64,000 nucleotides of DNA from Sequoia sempervirens (GCA_007258455.2 VDFB02373365.1:223953503-224017502); one strand, 5' to 3'; shown: positions 11,441 through 26,759, counted from the first letter of the stretch. The notes: generated by a model from the sequence alone, not told the origin. Numbers and translations: made by a program.

Positions 11441-13920
11441 CTAGTGTGAATGAGAGCAAAATAGGCACATTTGATGCAAGCTAACGATATAAAGGTTGCT
11501 CGTAAGATTTTATGAGAGAGAGACATGATTTCTAAGTGATTTAAAAATATATATAGTTTTGGAGGGGGTATAGTGCAATTGATTAAGCAATCATTATAGA
11601 GGGGAATACTATTTTTAAGATTAATAGAACTCTATTGAGTATAATTGTTTACAAAGTTTATCATAAGTGTTCCCTTTTGGAGATTTGAGGAAAGGTCAAG
11701 AATTGGAGTCTTGCTTCTACTTGAATCTCAAAAATCGATTTGGGAAGTTACAACTCATGGACTCTTAAGATACTATTTGTGAGTATTGTGACCTTGATTA
11801 GATTGTGTTGGAGGAAAGACTAGATAAGGGTCCAAAGGAATATGGAACTACATAAGGACACTTTAATTCTTATGAAATTGTTTGTTGTAGATATACCCAT
11901 TCTAGAAGTTCAAAATGCTATTAGTGTAACCACTCCTTAGAAGAATCTCAAAACCAAATACTAGACATTGGTGGGCCTTGCATTTGAAGAGCTTATAGTT
12001 TTCTTCTAAGTTGTAGGGAGTGGATTTGTCTTAGAAAACTTGTATTTGAAGGATCTAAATGATCAATTCTTTGCTATGCAAAAGGTGATGGATGATGGAT
12101 ACATGATAACTTTAGCTTTACAATGTATTTTAGTTACATATTACATTTGTTGAATAGATACACTTGATTGTAGAAACAAATACTTGATTTTGTGAAGGTA
12201 TCCACATTTATATTGCAAAACGAGGGAAGAGATTAGGTGGAGGAATCAACTTTAAAATCTAAAGAAAGTATATTCATTGTAAATGTTTGTTAGGATTAGT
12301 TTTGTTTCACTTTGCATATCATAAGTGTTAATGTAGTTTAATTATTCACTAGACGGGTAAATAAAGTACGTTTCTCCAAAAGTCATGGAATGAGCAAATG
12401 GGATGCCAATGTGAGGGTGTGGATATGCAATTTTTTAAATTTATTTTTAGGTATTTGGAAATATTGCTTATATTGAGGAGTTGAATAAGGAGTTATATAG
12501 TGGACTTGTAAGAGCATCTTCTATTATTAATGGGCACGAGATACAATTGCAAACTTTTGGAGAGTGCTCAAGAGTTACATATACCAACTTATAAAATGGA
12601 AGTTAGAGATACTTATATAAGTTATTTTCTATTCCAGTATGGCTCCATTGTAATAAACTCACTCATACTACAAAGTAAATACTTAGGTTTACCATAGAAG
12701 TAAATACAACCATATGCTTTAAAATAGGATAGTAATTTTTTTTCATACATAATTTATTGCATATGATCATAAAATATGAATGTATAATACAACTTTTGGA
12801 ATTGAACTATATAAATTTCTAACTTGAGAAATAAGATTAAATTTTTCAATTACAATTCATACATGTAATACTTTCAAGTATACAACTTTACATAATACAA
12901 TACCGGTACAAAGTCAAGTCTTCCATATTTGGAAAATGTTTATGTTTCACAAGTCTTGGCGTTGTCGTCTACAAGAGGGAGAGCATCACCGGAGTGCTTT
13001 ACTTCCATCCACAGATTGATGGTTCCCCACACACCTTCCAACTGGAAGTGATCATACCCTTGAAGAGTAAAGACTAAGGAACCCACAAGTATGCCATATG
13101 AGTTTTTAGTGTTGTGTCCTACATAACCAATCGACATACAACTTTAGACATCTCTAACTAAGTATGACCAATTTGATTGGATATGCAATCTTGGATCATG
13201 GTGAATCGACTAATGCAAGCAAAGACTTTTGTGTTACTTTGACAAAAGTTTTTGATACATATCAAATACTTCATTAGGAAGTGAAGTCATAAGTCCGCAC
13301 ACCTCTAACTCGACTTGGAATTCGCCTTGACATAATGTTTAACACATAACTAACTATTTGACTTGCTTGTTTAACCTTTCATAAGGATATTCAATAATAA
13401 AATAATAACTTAGTAAAGTCGGTAAACGACTAGGATGGATATGCTTTCCTGACTTTGAACATCCATGTTGTGTTCTCGTAACATCTTGGGACTTGGCAAC
13501 TACCACTTGTTCAGTACTTGCACTCAAACCTTGAGAGTAAACTACCCTCTTATTTTCATGCATATATGGTTTACAATGTCATCAACAATGTCTTTGACTC
13601 GAGACACTTTGTCTCACATTAAAGTTCTTGACTACTTGTCAAATAAGTAAAGTATAATAATATCGAACAATAATAAAAAGATCGCTTCTTTTAAAATAGT
13701 TTAGATTTTTCTCAGTTTTTCCTCATGGTTCTATGCACAAAAACTCAATAATAGTGTTGGTTAAAAATATAGTATAAATACCAACTTTTTTTATCCGAAA
13801 GAATACTATGTTGAAGTGTTTGAAAATCTTTCAACAAATCAGATTATAAGCTGATTTCATTCAGTTAACTCAACAATGAAAGCATCTAGCTTATTTGTTA
13901 ATTTATAATCACATGACATA
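11441..13920. other. AT-rich intergenic DNA, no gene recognised
   Basis: ORFs of 60-90 codons occur on both strands. The minus ORF at 12940-13137 reads somewhat protein-like (SLVFTLQGYDHFQ, GVWGTINLWMEV) but I cannot assign it. I see no RNA gene or intact transposon. Confidence 0.4.
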
Positions 13921-13934
13921 ATATCCCTTACATA

Positions 13935-14008
13935 ATCTTAATATATATTTCTATATATATATTACGTTTTAAATGTATATATGTATATATATATATATTT
14001 ATATAACA
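13935..14008. repeat. AT dinucleotide-rich microsatellite
   Basis: Runs of (TA)n and TATATG/TATTTA repeats, interrupted by acgttttaaatg. Confidence 0.85.
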
Positions 14009-17000
14009 ACCTGAAATTATTCTCTTTCTGAAAAAATGAAATAAATATTTCAATTTAACATAGCAGAGAAATAACTTTCTACTCTGTTGTCCATTTCAGA
14101 GTGAGAAAGATTAACTAAATTCTAGTTACAAACTGGAAAAATCAGATTAATCTCTTTGTTTTAACTTAATCTTCAAAATAAATAATTATTCTCTCATTTT
14201 AAGACTGAAAACCATAAAATAAAACTATGAATTTACATAATAAATATTTAAACATGTCTAAGTTACACTTTACACTTTTGAAGCTCCACAAATCATAGTC
14301 ATAACGATTGACACAATTTTTCCAAGAAAACTCAACTTGCTAATGTTGAAATCTCAAACTTTGCTTGCAAAACACCTTCAACAAATACCAAATCTAACAA
14401 CAACAAATGTCTCTGCTTTTGAACAACCACAAACTCTTTGGAACATATAGTTCCATGTAACTCCCTTGCTCTTCTCTGTCGCCCCCAACAAGCATAAGGA
14501 AAAGAACAATCATCAATGCACATGAAGAATAATAACAAATTAATCTGTCTCTGCCTAGAGCCACCACTGCTCTCTCTCTATAGAAAAGCTGAGCATGAAT
14601 AATAATGCAAACAAAGAATGATAAGAAATGGACTCTCTCTACCTATCAAACAGAGCTGTGCATCAACAATAATGCATAATGATACCAAATGAAAATGCTT
14701 TTACCTCTCCAAAAGCCTGTGGCTTCCACCAAATTTGTTGGTTTTAATTACCTACTACTTCTTTTAAAGCTTGGCGCCATATTATATAATAAATAACATG
14801 CCAAAATAGTAGTCATCGCCGCATAATATGTATCGACCAACAGATTATATGCCTTAAACAATCAATAATAGTTTTAACCTGTCACTTACCCCGTCTCCAT
14901 GCTGTCACTTAAGTCTATTTTCTGTTTAAAATTAAGCAGTTAAGTCTCCCTATGAATTTTTTTATTTAAGGGCATAGGATAATTTAGAATCTTTTTCTAT
15001 TTTTCTTGAAGTAACAACTGTTTAAAAATTGAAAATAGGCTGTGCAAAAAATTGGGGGGCTGAAAATACGCAGTTGCTGCAAAAGAAAAAAATGCCATGT
15101 GACTGGACAAATTAAGTTGCCTCCTTTTCATATTTACTCTAATTTTTCCCTCCATTTTTTACCTCCACAAAATATTATTAAAAGATTTTCTGTGGTGGAA
15201 AAAGTAAAATTTACGTTGGCTGCTTAAAAATAAGCAGGAAAAATAAAGTCATGGGGCCACCAGCTCCACAAAATACTACTTAAATTTGTCAAGTAGTGAC
15301 TGCTAGCCAAAATAAGCTAAGCAGTTGCATGGGGACGTGCCCTTGATGGCTGCAACAAACAATAAGAGTTGATGTGCCTCTTAATGGGCATCACCATGGC
15401 TTTTTAATGCCATATAATTTGCCTTTATTCAAGCCTTTGATGAAGGCTTATATGCCCCACGATGCTGGCATTATAATGATTTTAAATGCTTTTAGAGGGA
15501 TGGCAAATTTGCCAATAAATATAACTATTATATTATTATAATTAGCCGATATGCTATTTATTGTGGGCTTTGCCCACCGGAATAGTCTCACGCCGGATTT
15601 CTAACGTCGGATTTCAAACGCCGGAAAATAAACTCCGTCCTTATCTTTAGCCCTCAAACTCGATATTTTCGGATCAACTTTCATTAACAATGAAAAGATT
15701 GAAGCAGCAATTCAAAGGAGATAGGTTTCGGTTCTCTCGTTTTGAAAACAGGGTTTCGTAAAATTTTCTGCAAACTCCGCCCATTTTTTCTCATCGGCAT
15801 TTCAACCCTATCTGACGATGCCTGACGCAACCCTAACAAGCTTATTTTGCAACCATAACTATGGAAGATGCATAGCTGTGAAGGCGTGTCGGCGGTAACT
15901 TATCCTCAATCCTTCTCTGTTTCTCACTTTTTTTTTCTAGATCTATTTCATGATTCATATCTATACGCATTTGGGCATATTTGACGATGCGATGCTATCT
16001 GCACCAACCTGGAGGTAAGTTGCCTACCACGATTTCAGTGCATTTTATTTTGCTTTATACACGTGCAAGAATATACCAGGCAATATCGACTACTGTGACT
16101 CTGTTCGCCATACTTGCGGGATGTATATTTTTATTCTTTTTTTTCAGCTGTTAATACTAAGCGTCTGAGTGTAGTTTAGAAATCACAATAAAGATTGTCT
16201 TTTCTTTTTAATTCCTTTTATGTGTTGAAGGGGCGGCTACGTGGGATGGTCGCAGCCATATGGGAGGCCACGAGTCCCTGCAATAGGCCATGCCCCTCTC
16301 GCAGGGGCTGTGGCTACATTACAAGGCCGCAACCCTTCTCTTTTGCTTTTAGGTGTTTTTCTTTACTTTGCTTTTAGGGTAATTTTTTTACTTGTCTTTT
16401 AAGGTTTCAAAAGTCAATAGCCGAAAAAACTACATGGTACTTTAAGAGCAGCTAAGCAGAAGTGATAACACCAGTTAATTTAGAATCACACATAGGTTTT
16501 TAACAATTAAGTAGTTATATCATGAAGACAGATTTTCACACATTGTCTACAAAAGTACTAACAAACTAGCCATTCAAATCTCTGGAATATTTTTTTCTTT
16601 GTTCAGTAGATTCAAAACTGTTGGAATTGGTGCAAACTGCAAAGTACCCCCGTCTCTTCACTTTACAAAGGGCCAAGCACAGTGAATTTCTTTGTAAACA
16701 TTTTAAAATCAGATCAAGCTCTATATTTTCACAGTTGACTATATTGGGGATACAGATGGCCTCTCACTCTCTTTTATGTTGCACCGACTTACCAAGAAAC
16801 CTCCAAACTATACATCAAACAGTTTCCAAAATACGAAAAACACAATAATCTAATGTTTAGCACATACATGCAGTTTGATGTTGCAGTCTTTTCCAAAAAA
16901 ATTAGTATTCATAAAATGAAAGGAGTAAACACCAGTAATCTACTGTCAACTCTTCTTCATTCACTTACATCTTCCATAAAAATTTACAGAGTCTCCTATG

Positions 17001-20000
17001 ATATCCTCAGAGAATAAATTCTGAAAATCTTTCTAGATTTAAAATCAAAATCGTGGGAATTTACAACAAACTCCCTATGGTTTTCTGGAAAATTAGATTT
17101 ATGGAAAGTTTATTATCAATGCAATATACTCTACAAGTTATGATGAAGCCTTTGTATTTCCATTAAACAATCAATATTATGCTTTATCAGAAGTGAAAAT
17201 TCAGATCTTGTTCTGAAGGATTAGTTATCAAAAGAAATTTCTAAAATGAGTAAGCACTCTAAACTATCTCTGCTTTTTTGATTTTCCATTCCAGATTCTA
17301 AAAAAAACTGTTAATAATCTCTGGCTGCGAATCTAAATATTTGCAGTAAAATATATGTAAATTTCCAACTATTATTTACTTAGCATACCCAACAATATGT
17401 GCAATCAAGAAAAAAATTTAACACATGAAGTATTACAATGTTAACCTTTTCTATTTCCTCTTACTAGTGCTATCACACCTCTGTTTGCTCTATTCTGCTC
17501 CTTTTATGTATATCAGTGAGGAATTTACTATCCAATAATGTGGTCGCAAATGCAGAAAAATCATAGTGAATAAGAATTTCCATTCCCATGTGTCGGGTGG
17601 AGCTTCCATCCTTTTGCATTGCTCATCAACTCCAAGACTGTCAGTCAAGATCAACCCCTCAAAATATGGAACTTTGAAACAATACGGGAAACACAAAGAT
17701 ATCCAATATCTTCAAATTTTTCTTTGAATGTGTTGCATGTTTTTCTGTTTTAGTCCATTTCAATTGGGACAAGTTTTAAATCTATGTATTATGTGTTCAA
17801 TTGTGGAACCACATTGTAAGAGTCTTCTTTTAATTCTTTTTTAAATTATTTGATAACTCATTCTATTTGTGAGAAAAAATAAAATTGTTGACTGAGTTTT
17901 GAAGGATCAAACAAAGAATTAAAATGGTCTATATTCTAAAAACAAGGGCTCAGTTGATCTTATAACACCCTATTTGATAAGGAGGCTCGCATAGCAATTT
18001 TGGAGTGGCTAAATTGATTCAATCAGACAAGTCCGTGTCAGTTGTTGCAGACTCCTAAAGTTGCAATGCACCAACTACAATATAATACACAAGCTCCATC
18101 CTCATATTTCATAAATATGGTGTTTGCAAATTTTGTCTCTCGTTTTCATAAGCTATACCAAGGAATTTACTTGTAGTACATTTTACTTAGGCCTCTGACA
18201 TTAACTCAACAAATTTACGTTAGAATTTTCTAATCAAGAATTCCTTAGATCTTAAGAAGCCTAAGGTTATATTTTATAAGGTTTGGGAATGGAGCATTGT
18301 TTAAATGAAGAAATAGACAGAGCTGCAAACTGTTCATGAATTTTCATTTTAGCCATATTTTAAGCTTAAGTAGCTTTCTAATCTGCTGCCTGAATTAAGT
18401 TTAAAATTCTATATGAAGATACTACACAAGCCTAAAACTTATAAATGTCCTAGCTTTGAATTTTATAATTCTTTAGTGTACTGTACATGAAGTGTGTTTT
18501 TAGTATTTTTTTTCATTTAGACTTTAGAAGAGTCCTGGCATACACGTAGGTTGATGGAATATTAAACGTTTCTGTTGATTTCATTTAGCTTGCATTTTGC
18601 ATGGAAGAGATGAGTTTGTGCTAGCATATAACTACAAATAATGATCAATCATACACTTAATTTGAGTACTATTAAAATTACAATAGGAGGCACACTTTGG
18701 ACGCTCTGAGTTTGGATGCTTACATAGTTTTTATTATTTTAATCGTAATGTGAAATTCACCACTCATGTACATGACTGTTGAAATCAAAAAATAAATATC
18801 AGCAACCATAAAACCAAAATAAATATGTACAAACACTTTGTGGAATTGCTTTTCAAATATGGACAAAAAGTTTTAGAATTGTGCTCATATCAAATACAGT
18901 AATATTTGGATTAACATTTGCGAAAGCATTTTTCACTCGATAGAGCACAACCAGTGAAGTCAGAAAAAAATTGTATTTCTAAACATGTACAAAAGGCCAA
19001 AACACTATCCAATATAGCCACGTGATTAATCAAAGCCTTTCATTGCACTTCGATCTCAGTCAATACTACAATGCCAAAAATTAAAAAAATGACTTGCAAA
19101 ATAATCTTCAGATGCCCAATCAATTTTTTATTTTTGTAGGTATGGCACATACCTACTAGGTCTAAAATGATGCCAGGTGATGAAAGAGAAGAGAATAATG
19201 CGTTCCTCGAATTCTTACTTTATGATAATGTCCATGCAAAATGCGAGAACTATTGATACAAAAAGTAATTACAGATTAGTAGCTATCAAATTAGGGAAAT
19301 TTTGATTATAGAAACTTCAAATTGTAGGCCCATAAGGTGAGATCCACCAAGGTTTCTACAGTGGTGAATGACACATCAAATAAAGAGATGAGAATGGATG
19401 CAAATTAGAAATGAGTTAGTAAAACATACACTTAATATCTCCCTCAACCCTACTGGTGTACAATATATGATCCAACTCCTCCATGCATACCAAAAATCCA
19501 AAAAAATAATTGAGACAAAATCACAGGGCAGAAAAATACAAGTGATTGTGCCATAATGGTAACGAGGCGACTTCTTCAAAATTGGCATATCAAATCAGCA
19601 TGAAATTTTGGTGCAATACATGCAACGGAGATGAATTTGGTCCAATTGTGCTCTACTTATAGCCCCTAGCTTAACTATCCTTATTGCCCTACTTACAAAC
19701 CCTGGCTTAATTGTCCTACATATTGTATTCCTTACCGTCCTACATATTATCAATATTTTTCCACTTGTCACTTCGAATTTGCAGCCAATCATATTTCCCT
19801 ATCATCATTGAACACACTCACATGCCAACCATTAAAATCTGCACACAAAAACTTCCAACAGCAACCTACACCTCAAAAATTCCATGTAAATTAGGACATA
19901 TCAATCAATTGTCATCTCAAAACTCATTAGCAAAGTGTTAACCAAATTGTTTGCAAAGCTCCCCCATCATTTGACTTACATCAATCTTCTTTCTTTTTAT

Positions 20001-23000
20001 AAGCTTTGACTTCTTATAGTTCCCATTTATCTTCTAACCATTTCTGCAACCATAATCATCTCCCTTAGTCAATTCTACTGACATCCTCTCTATTCCCGAA
20101 GCAGCTTTTTGTCATCCTTGCATCACTTTTTCTACCTCACGAGTTACAATTTTGATTTTTGTAACTACCTAGCCGATATGTTTCTGCTGCATCCTATTTG
20201 ATTGCCTCTACCTACACCAACACCCATCAATATCACCATTTCTGCAATCATTATCCCATCTTTGGAAATTGGCATATTCTTTACATATTCAAATCTAACT
20301 TTGAACCCAATTCTAATGATAGCATTGACGACAATTACTACAGTTCCACTTAATACAAATCTTTAATCCATTATTTTCACTCTCCTGCAATCCTACATCC
20401 AAGCCTCAACCCCACTCTCTCCTGTAAAATCCCCAGCTTATTTGCACACAATTTTAAAACGATTTTTCCAGCTTGACACATGAAATCATTTTGACAAACT
20501 TTCACAATACATTGCAATGAAATAACAAGAGAACATATTCAAATGTATTGGCAGATTTTCATATTAAAACTCATATTTCCTACAATGCAAAATGACTGAA
20601 ATACAGGTAGGAAATCATTGATACCAACGGTAGCTATACTACTTTCAGACGGTGCAACAGTAACCTCCAGGTTTATTGATAAATGGTAGTTGATATTGGA
20701 TAACAAGAGTCAATGACATTCAAATGACATATTACTCTCTATACAGTAATAAACATTCTTAAACTATAATACCCTAACCTGGATTGCGTTCCTCAACTAG
20801 AAAAGGAAGGCAACAACTAATAAGCTGAGTATAACCTGGAGAATGCTCATGTCCACTCTCTGTACCCTTCAGCGACCCTAATAACAACAGATTATTGCCA
20901 CAAACCCCCACATGTTGATTCAACAGGGTCAAATTTGATGGAACAAGTATGCGCCCAGGTCTGAAAGCTCACGCCAAGCACAAATCACACACGCCTCTGT
21001 TAATGTTACCCATAGTGAATAGAAAGAGGAGGATGAGGCTGAGGAAAGACCAGGAACTCTCCAAACTGCTCACACTACCACGAACTGACCAACAAAAGCC
21101 CATGAATGCCTCCTTGACTACTTGCAGTCAGAAAACACTCAAGATGGGGCTGGAATATGCACAACCCCCTTCAATATCAATGATCTGCAAATGAGGGCTG
21201 GAATAGAGATTAGGGCGCCTAACATAATTTCAAGCTCTAAAACCCAACGCCATTCTGACAAATACTTGTGGAAAAAAATAGATGTAGGAAAACAATAGCT
21301 ATCTCACTTGTAGAGTACAATTTCATGATCATTTCTTTCTAATCCTGAGCTTTCTCAGACAAATTTTTATGGTGTGCTCTCCAATGGGGAAGGTTTAAAC
21401 AGTACAAGTGTTTTGTCATTTCCTTGTTTTACTATGATTGTGAGGGTAGTTTGAACATCCCCAAACAATGAATCTGCTTCTTTCACTACCACAGTAAATG
21501 TTTCCTCAAGCAAAAGAAGCTGCAGATTTTATTTCCTCCAAACTAGTATTTGAGCCAACCTTAAAATTTCTAATTATATTTTTGCAAAATTTCAAGATGA
21601 GAGAAATATGATGCTCTGAGATCTATAACTTTTGTTTCAATTTCCCTGCAGGGTTATCTTTCAAGACCATGGAAGCATTAAATTATTGAAGCATGAAATT
21701 ATTGCTCTAAAGAATGAAGATGAATATTTGTTGTTTTATTGACTCTACAACAGTATTGCATAATTGGCCTACTTGTTCAGCAAGCTCAGCATGAAAATGT
21801 TAACCAAAGATCATTAATTCCAAGCCAAAATCACGGGGCATAACTATGTTACCTCTGTGTTACTGGCTCTCTTCAATGGAGGACTTGTTGCAACTGCAGC
21901 TTATTTGATTGGATGGACTCTCAGAAAGAAGCTCCATTCTTATAGAAATGGATTAGGCAGGTGTCTTTTTTTGTAGAGGCGTACAAAGTCACACAGGTGT
22001 TATAGGCAGTTTTGGAAATCGAGCAGGTTGTGGGAAGAGTGGGAGGAGTGGGAGGAGTTGTTTGAGTTTTTATATTAAAAAGTTCTGCCTTTCAGTTTAA
22101 AACATTAAACTCCTCCCGCTTTGGAATAAGCTCATTCCTGGAGATGAAACAGACTGGAAAAGATCTGCCTTTATTAAAAAAAATTAATGCTCAACTCGAG
22201 TTGGTGAGAATAAGTGTTCAGATTTAAAATTTGATTTACAAGCAGGCTTTGACGAAAGTATTAGTCTTTTTGGGGTAATTTTTTTTTAAAGTATTTTGTG
22301 CTTTGTGACTACAATTTATATATTGTGTAAAATTTGGAAAGAAATTCAATTTTTTTTTGTGAGCCATGGGGTTGAGTCACCTCACCCAAGATCAAACTTG
22401 TGTATGCAAGATTGACCCGCAAGAATGCCTCATGCATATGGATTTAATATTTAGGTAATATCTAACCTTTAAGAGTGAATCCCAAATATTCATACTATGT
22501 TTGTATGTTGATTATAATTATTTTTATATGAAAGTTAAAGTTTGTTTGAGTATAGTTTGAGTTTACAATTATAAATTGAAAAGTTTCTAATTTAAAATTA
22601 TATGAGAATTTATAAAGTTTTTTGATTGGGTGGTTAAGGAAAATAATAAAGATTTTATATAATTATGGTAATATGACAATAGTGTAATAAATTAAATATT
22701 TGTTTTTTAGATGGTAATTTATTACTTTAGTTCAAAGGTGACCAATTCTAAACTTTGTTGTCAAATCAATGGTTTTATGATTTATGCTTTTTAAACACAT
22801 GTTTGATCAAATAATAATCAAAGTAACTTTCTTAGTTTTCAATATAACATTTTGAGTTTTCGAAGAACTCTAGCTTTTGACTTCAACCAGGTGGTTACTT
22901 TTTTCCAATTGAACCTCTTTTGCTTAACATTTTATTAATTCAAACCATTACTAGAACTAAAAGCTCCATTAAAACTATTAACACAAAATAAACTTTGGTT

Positions 23001-24330
23001 CCTTTTAACATCTTAGAACAACTTTTATCAAAAATATTACATCTAAGATTCTAACCATGATACCTTAAAAAATGATTTTAATTTTTTTCAAAAAATGTTT
23101 TGTTTCAACAATAATTGACTTTGGAAGTTTAAGGACTATCAAGAATAACTAAACGCTTGCTCATCAAGGGGACCTCTTTAGTGCTCCCTATGAACAAAGG
23201 TCACTTTTATCTTATGAGATTTTGGGTTCTCAAAATTTTAAAGCTTTTTATTTATTAACTTTAATTCTTAAGTAAATTCTTAATGATTTGTAGAAAATAT
23301 AATTTTGGTTTCATCTATTTTTAAAATTTATATTTAAAAAATAATATAATAATATTAATATATAACATAATAACATTTATATTTTTTATTTACAATCATA
23401 TAATATAATTATTTATTCTCAATGGAAGATAAATGTTTGAAAAAAAGAATCCATAACATTTATTTAATAAACACTCATTTGTCTTTATGTCTAGAATCAT
23501 AAAGCATTATTCTTACTTTCACTATAGTCACTAATTGAAAACCATCTACCTCATTCAACAAGTGTCTAGGTTATGCTACAAATATGTAATTGCATTATGA
23601 AGTAGCTCATCTTAACCAAAATAGTTTATTTCAAACATTTAATTAGTGCATAATCCCCAACTCTTGAAACATCTATGTCTACCTAGCTACAATTGAATCT
23701 CACCATCATTCTACCAAATTATAGTTTCAAAGGTTTCATTATAACCACAAATTTATTTTAAGACATTTCCTTTATCAAGTGTTGGTGCAATGATAACATA
23801 TAAGCATGTCACATTTATATTTGTGTATCCAAGAACAGAACATACCTAAAATAATAGTATTAGCCTCTATATTGCATGTTGTTGATAACAACAAGGTAAT
23901 ATTTTGACAACACCACGAGATCCATGCCCAACCTAAGGGATCCACAACCCAATGCAAGCATAAATTTTAAACCCTTCATGAAATTCAAGTCATATGAGAC
24001 AATCACTAAATGCTAACACGATATTATGTATTAGGTGGTGTTCTTGTGACTCATGTTATTATGTTCAAACCAAGATGATATGTGTTGAACCACATAACAA
24101 AAGCCAAAAGCGTATGCATATAAAGTCATTGTAATAATGCATAAGTGTAGTGCTTGAAGTTTAAACTACAACTTTCAACTCAAGGATATTGACAAATTTT
24201 TTTTCTCAATTGGACTTACATGTGTTGAGTGGAAACTTTTTCCTTGATGCTCCTTATTAGAAAGCTATTCAAAACCATATAAAATATTTTATAAATTACA
24301 ATCGACGTAACTATTGCACCTTCTTTCGGT
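14009..24330. other. AT-rich intergenic DNA, no gene recognised
   Basis: I read both strands and found no recognised domain. Local points are as follows. A GC-richer stretch at about 15580-16350 has repeated cgccgga-type phrases (15585-15625) and a possible hairpin at 16281-16314 (ccctgc/gcaggg arms). A C/T-rich stretch lies at 19980-20420. ORFs at 20949-21194 and elsewhere lack motifs. Ancient transposon remnants are likely but too decayed to name by eye. Confidence 0.35.
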
Positions 24331-24334
24331 GCAA

Positions 24335-24580
24335 CTGCTAGTATATATATTTATATTTCTCCATTTCTCTATATATACATATGTATATATATATTCAATC
24401 ACATATGAATTATATATCGTATGTGTATATAAGATATATATACTTATATAAACATATACATATATTATATATTATATATATTTTTATTTAATAATACATT
24501 TTAATGATAGTCGATTTGACTTGATAAAAACAAGATTGCCAAATCAAAGAAACAATATGATTCATATATATATATCACTT
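24335..24580. repeat. AT-rich microsatellite cluster
   Basis: Repeated tatata and atatac tracts cover about 24335-24485, and a second (ta)n run lies at about 24563-24578. Confidence 0.8.
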
Positions 24581-25049
24581 TATTTTTCTTTATCGTAAAA
24601 AGAATAGACCAAGACTCAACAAGGTTAAACCTAACCCTTCGACTCAACTCAACCCAACTTAAAACATATTGGCATAAACTTGTTATTTTTGAAGTCTATA
24701 TTCCTCTCTCTGGTGATACTCCCGCTCTCCCTCTGGAGGGTAAGAAATTGGTCCTCAATTTCACTTAGAAATCCAATCAAATAGCAGGCTTGTTATTAAG
24801 CACATCATCATAACCTTGATTTAATAAGAATAATAATCATTAAAATTGAAATACATTACATTATATTTAATTTCATCATAATGTTGAATAACATATAATC
24901 ATTATCAAATATCAAAACACATTTTAACATAAGCAGTTAAAAGTAACTTTTAAAACAAAATCGGGGTGTAACATCCACATAGCGATCATTAAAATTAATT
25001 ATATGGTATTTTAGGACTTTGTTTGGGACCATGGTATTGGTTTCTGCAT

Positions 25050-25340
25050 TTTTATGCCTTCTCAACTCTACATATTAGAGACATGGGATAAAGGATGTGT
25101 GAGGTATTTTGTAGGTTTATGAACTGCGAGTTTTTTGTTATAGGAATAAAAGTGTTGATCTCATTGAAGCTCACATGGATAACTTGCGAATATATTGTAA
25201 CCATTGATGTTGCTGAATAATACACTAGATGTGTATGCTTTGGAGATTGTTTTTTTTCTATAGAAGTTTTCTTAGGGTATATCTATGTCACTTCTCTTCT
25301 TTTGGTTGTTTCCATTCTTCTTACTCTCCCATTCTTATTT
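25050..25340 (+). repeat. Possible solo copia-type LTR fragment
   Basis: The phrase gaatatattgtaaccattgat..tgctgaataata, followed by a (t)n-tagaagttttcttagggtatatct block, parallels the R/U5 layout of the copia 3' LTR at 31640-31760 (aagtatattgtaatctttg, tgaataatat, cttccgaaagggttttcc). The ends cannot be set by eye, so this is a weak assignment. Confidence 0.25.
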
Positions 25341-25787
25341 TTAATTTTTTTTCCATGTCATGATGTTGCTAAAAATTTGTAGATTTGATTACTATGATAT
25401 TCTCCTTGAAGGGTTAATGAGGGAAAAAATTGTCTTCTTTTTGCTTTATGGGTTAGTTTGTTTGCATTTGTACCAGGCTAATGTTTATTTTTTTCATGGT
25501 ACTAGAGGTGCATGCATGGTGTTTTTCTAACGTTTGGTTTTATATAAAAGGTGGTTTTGTGGTTTGCATGCTTTTACATGTTCTTACATGTGGTTTACAT
25601 ATGATGGATCCATGGTGATTTTCTTTTGGGTATTCCTCCATTGATTTCTTAGCCTAACAAGTTTGTGGGAATTTGTTGGAAGAAATTGGTTGGTTACTAA
25701 TCTTTGTATGAGGAGAATTTTGTAGCGATTCTTGTTTTATTTCAAGAAATAATATGTGGTACGAATTGGTAGAATGATAGAGCTTCA

Positions 25788-26261
25788 ATGGATACACATT
25801 GGACTTTGGAAATTTGCATATTTTATTCAATTGAAATGAGCTCTTTTGCTCCTATTCCCACCCATTCACCATTTGTTGTAGGGATCCATGGCTCCTTTAT
25901 GTCTATTGTTGGTGCATCTACAAGTCATTTACTTTGCTATTTCCTCCACCGCAGGTGTGCTTTTTTTGGTGCACAGTTTATCACAAGATCATCTACAATT
26001 GTTGTTGGTGCACCATCTGCTTATAGTGCATTGCCTATTTTTTTTGACCTTGGTGTTGGTGTTGTGCTCATTCCCAAGGTTTGTTTTCCTCTTGCAATTG
26101 GTGGTGTTGAGGTTATTTGCAATCCTATCCTTGGTTCCTCTACTGCCACTTTCAAAGGTGTGGCAAAGCCTTTTGTTGCTAGCACCCCCCTTTGGTGCAT
26201 GCTTATGCTATTGGACACAACTTTGCTCAAACAATTGGTTTTGGTGTTGCTCGTCCTTTGA
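25788..26261 (+). other. Unassigned 157-codon ORF
   Basis: An open frame with many hydrophobic residues and Val/Gly-rich stretches. Two overlapping frames (25888-26268 plus and 26021-26230 minus) are also open, which suggests low stop density rather than selection. I recognise no domain. It lies between a possible LTR fragment and a repeat-rich stretch, so it could be an unrecognised transposon remnant. Confidence 0.15.
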
Positions 26262-26735
26262 GGGATAAATTTTGTCCTTTTCAGTGTGCCAAATCATTCC
26301 CGATGGTGCTTTGTGGCCAAGATGTATTGGAAAATAAGGACTTCTACCAATGTGGGTGAAGTCAATGAAAATGTTAATGAAGATAAATCAATAAGAACAT
26401 GAAATGAATGCATACAAATGAGTTATACCTTCAACATTTTCACCTCCATTGTTTGAGTTCCCAAGCTTTGCACCCGAAAACTTGTTGATTTGCTCAAGTG
26501 TTGATAGTTGTGGATTGAGAATTTTTCCAGCATAAATTAGGCCAATTCAAATTGCATAATGCAAAATGGGATGAGAAGGATTCAATTTATAAATTTTGGA
26601 TGGAGGAATGGAGGGTTGAGATCTAGTGGAATGGACAGTGGAGATTAAAGGAGATGGTGAAGGCTTAGCATTGTGACAAGCGTCACAAAGTGGAAGCATG
26701 TGAATATGACATGTGGCATGGGAAAGAGAGCAAGG

Positions 26736-26759
26736 TGTGCTCACAAATGTGTGAGCACA
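26736..26759. repeat. Perfect 10-bp inverted repeat with 4-base loop
   Basis: tgtgctcaca, then aatg, then tgtgagcaca. It could form a short hairpin. There is no T run after it and no ORF context. Confidence 0.7.

Noticed and set aside
12940..13137. Protein-like minus ORF (SLVFTLQGYDHFQ)
   Set aside because: Reads plausibly but is only 65 codons long, and nearby frames offer no continuation I can identify.
16281..16314. Possible miRNA-like hairpin
   Set aside because: Only a 6-bp stem with a long loop; too weak to call.
25788..26268. Overlapping open frames on both strands
   Set aside because: Three frames are open at once, which points to composition rather than a gene, and no domain is recognised.
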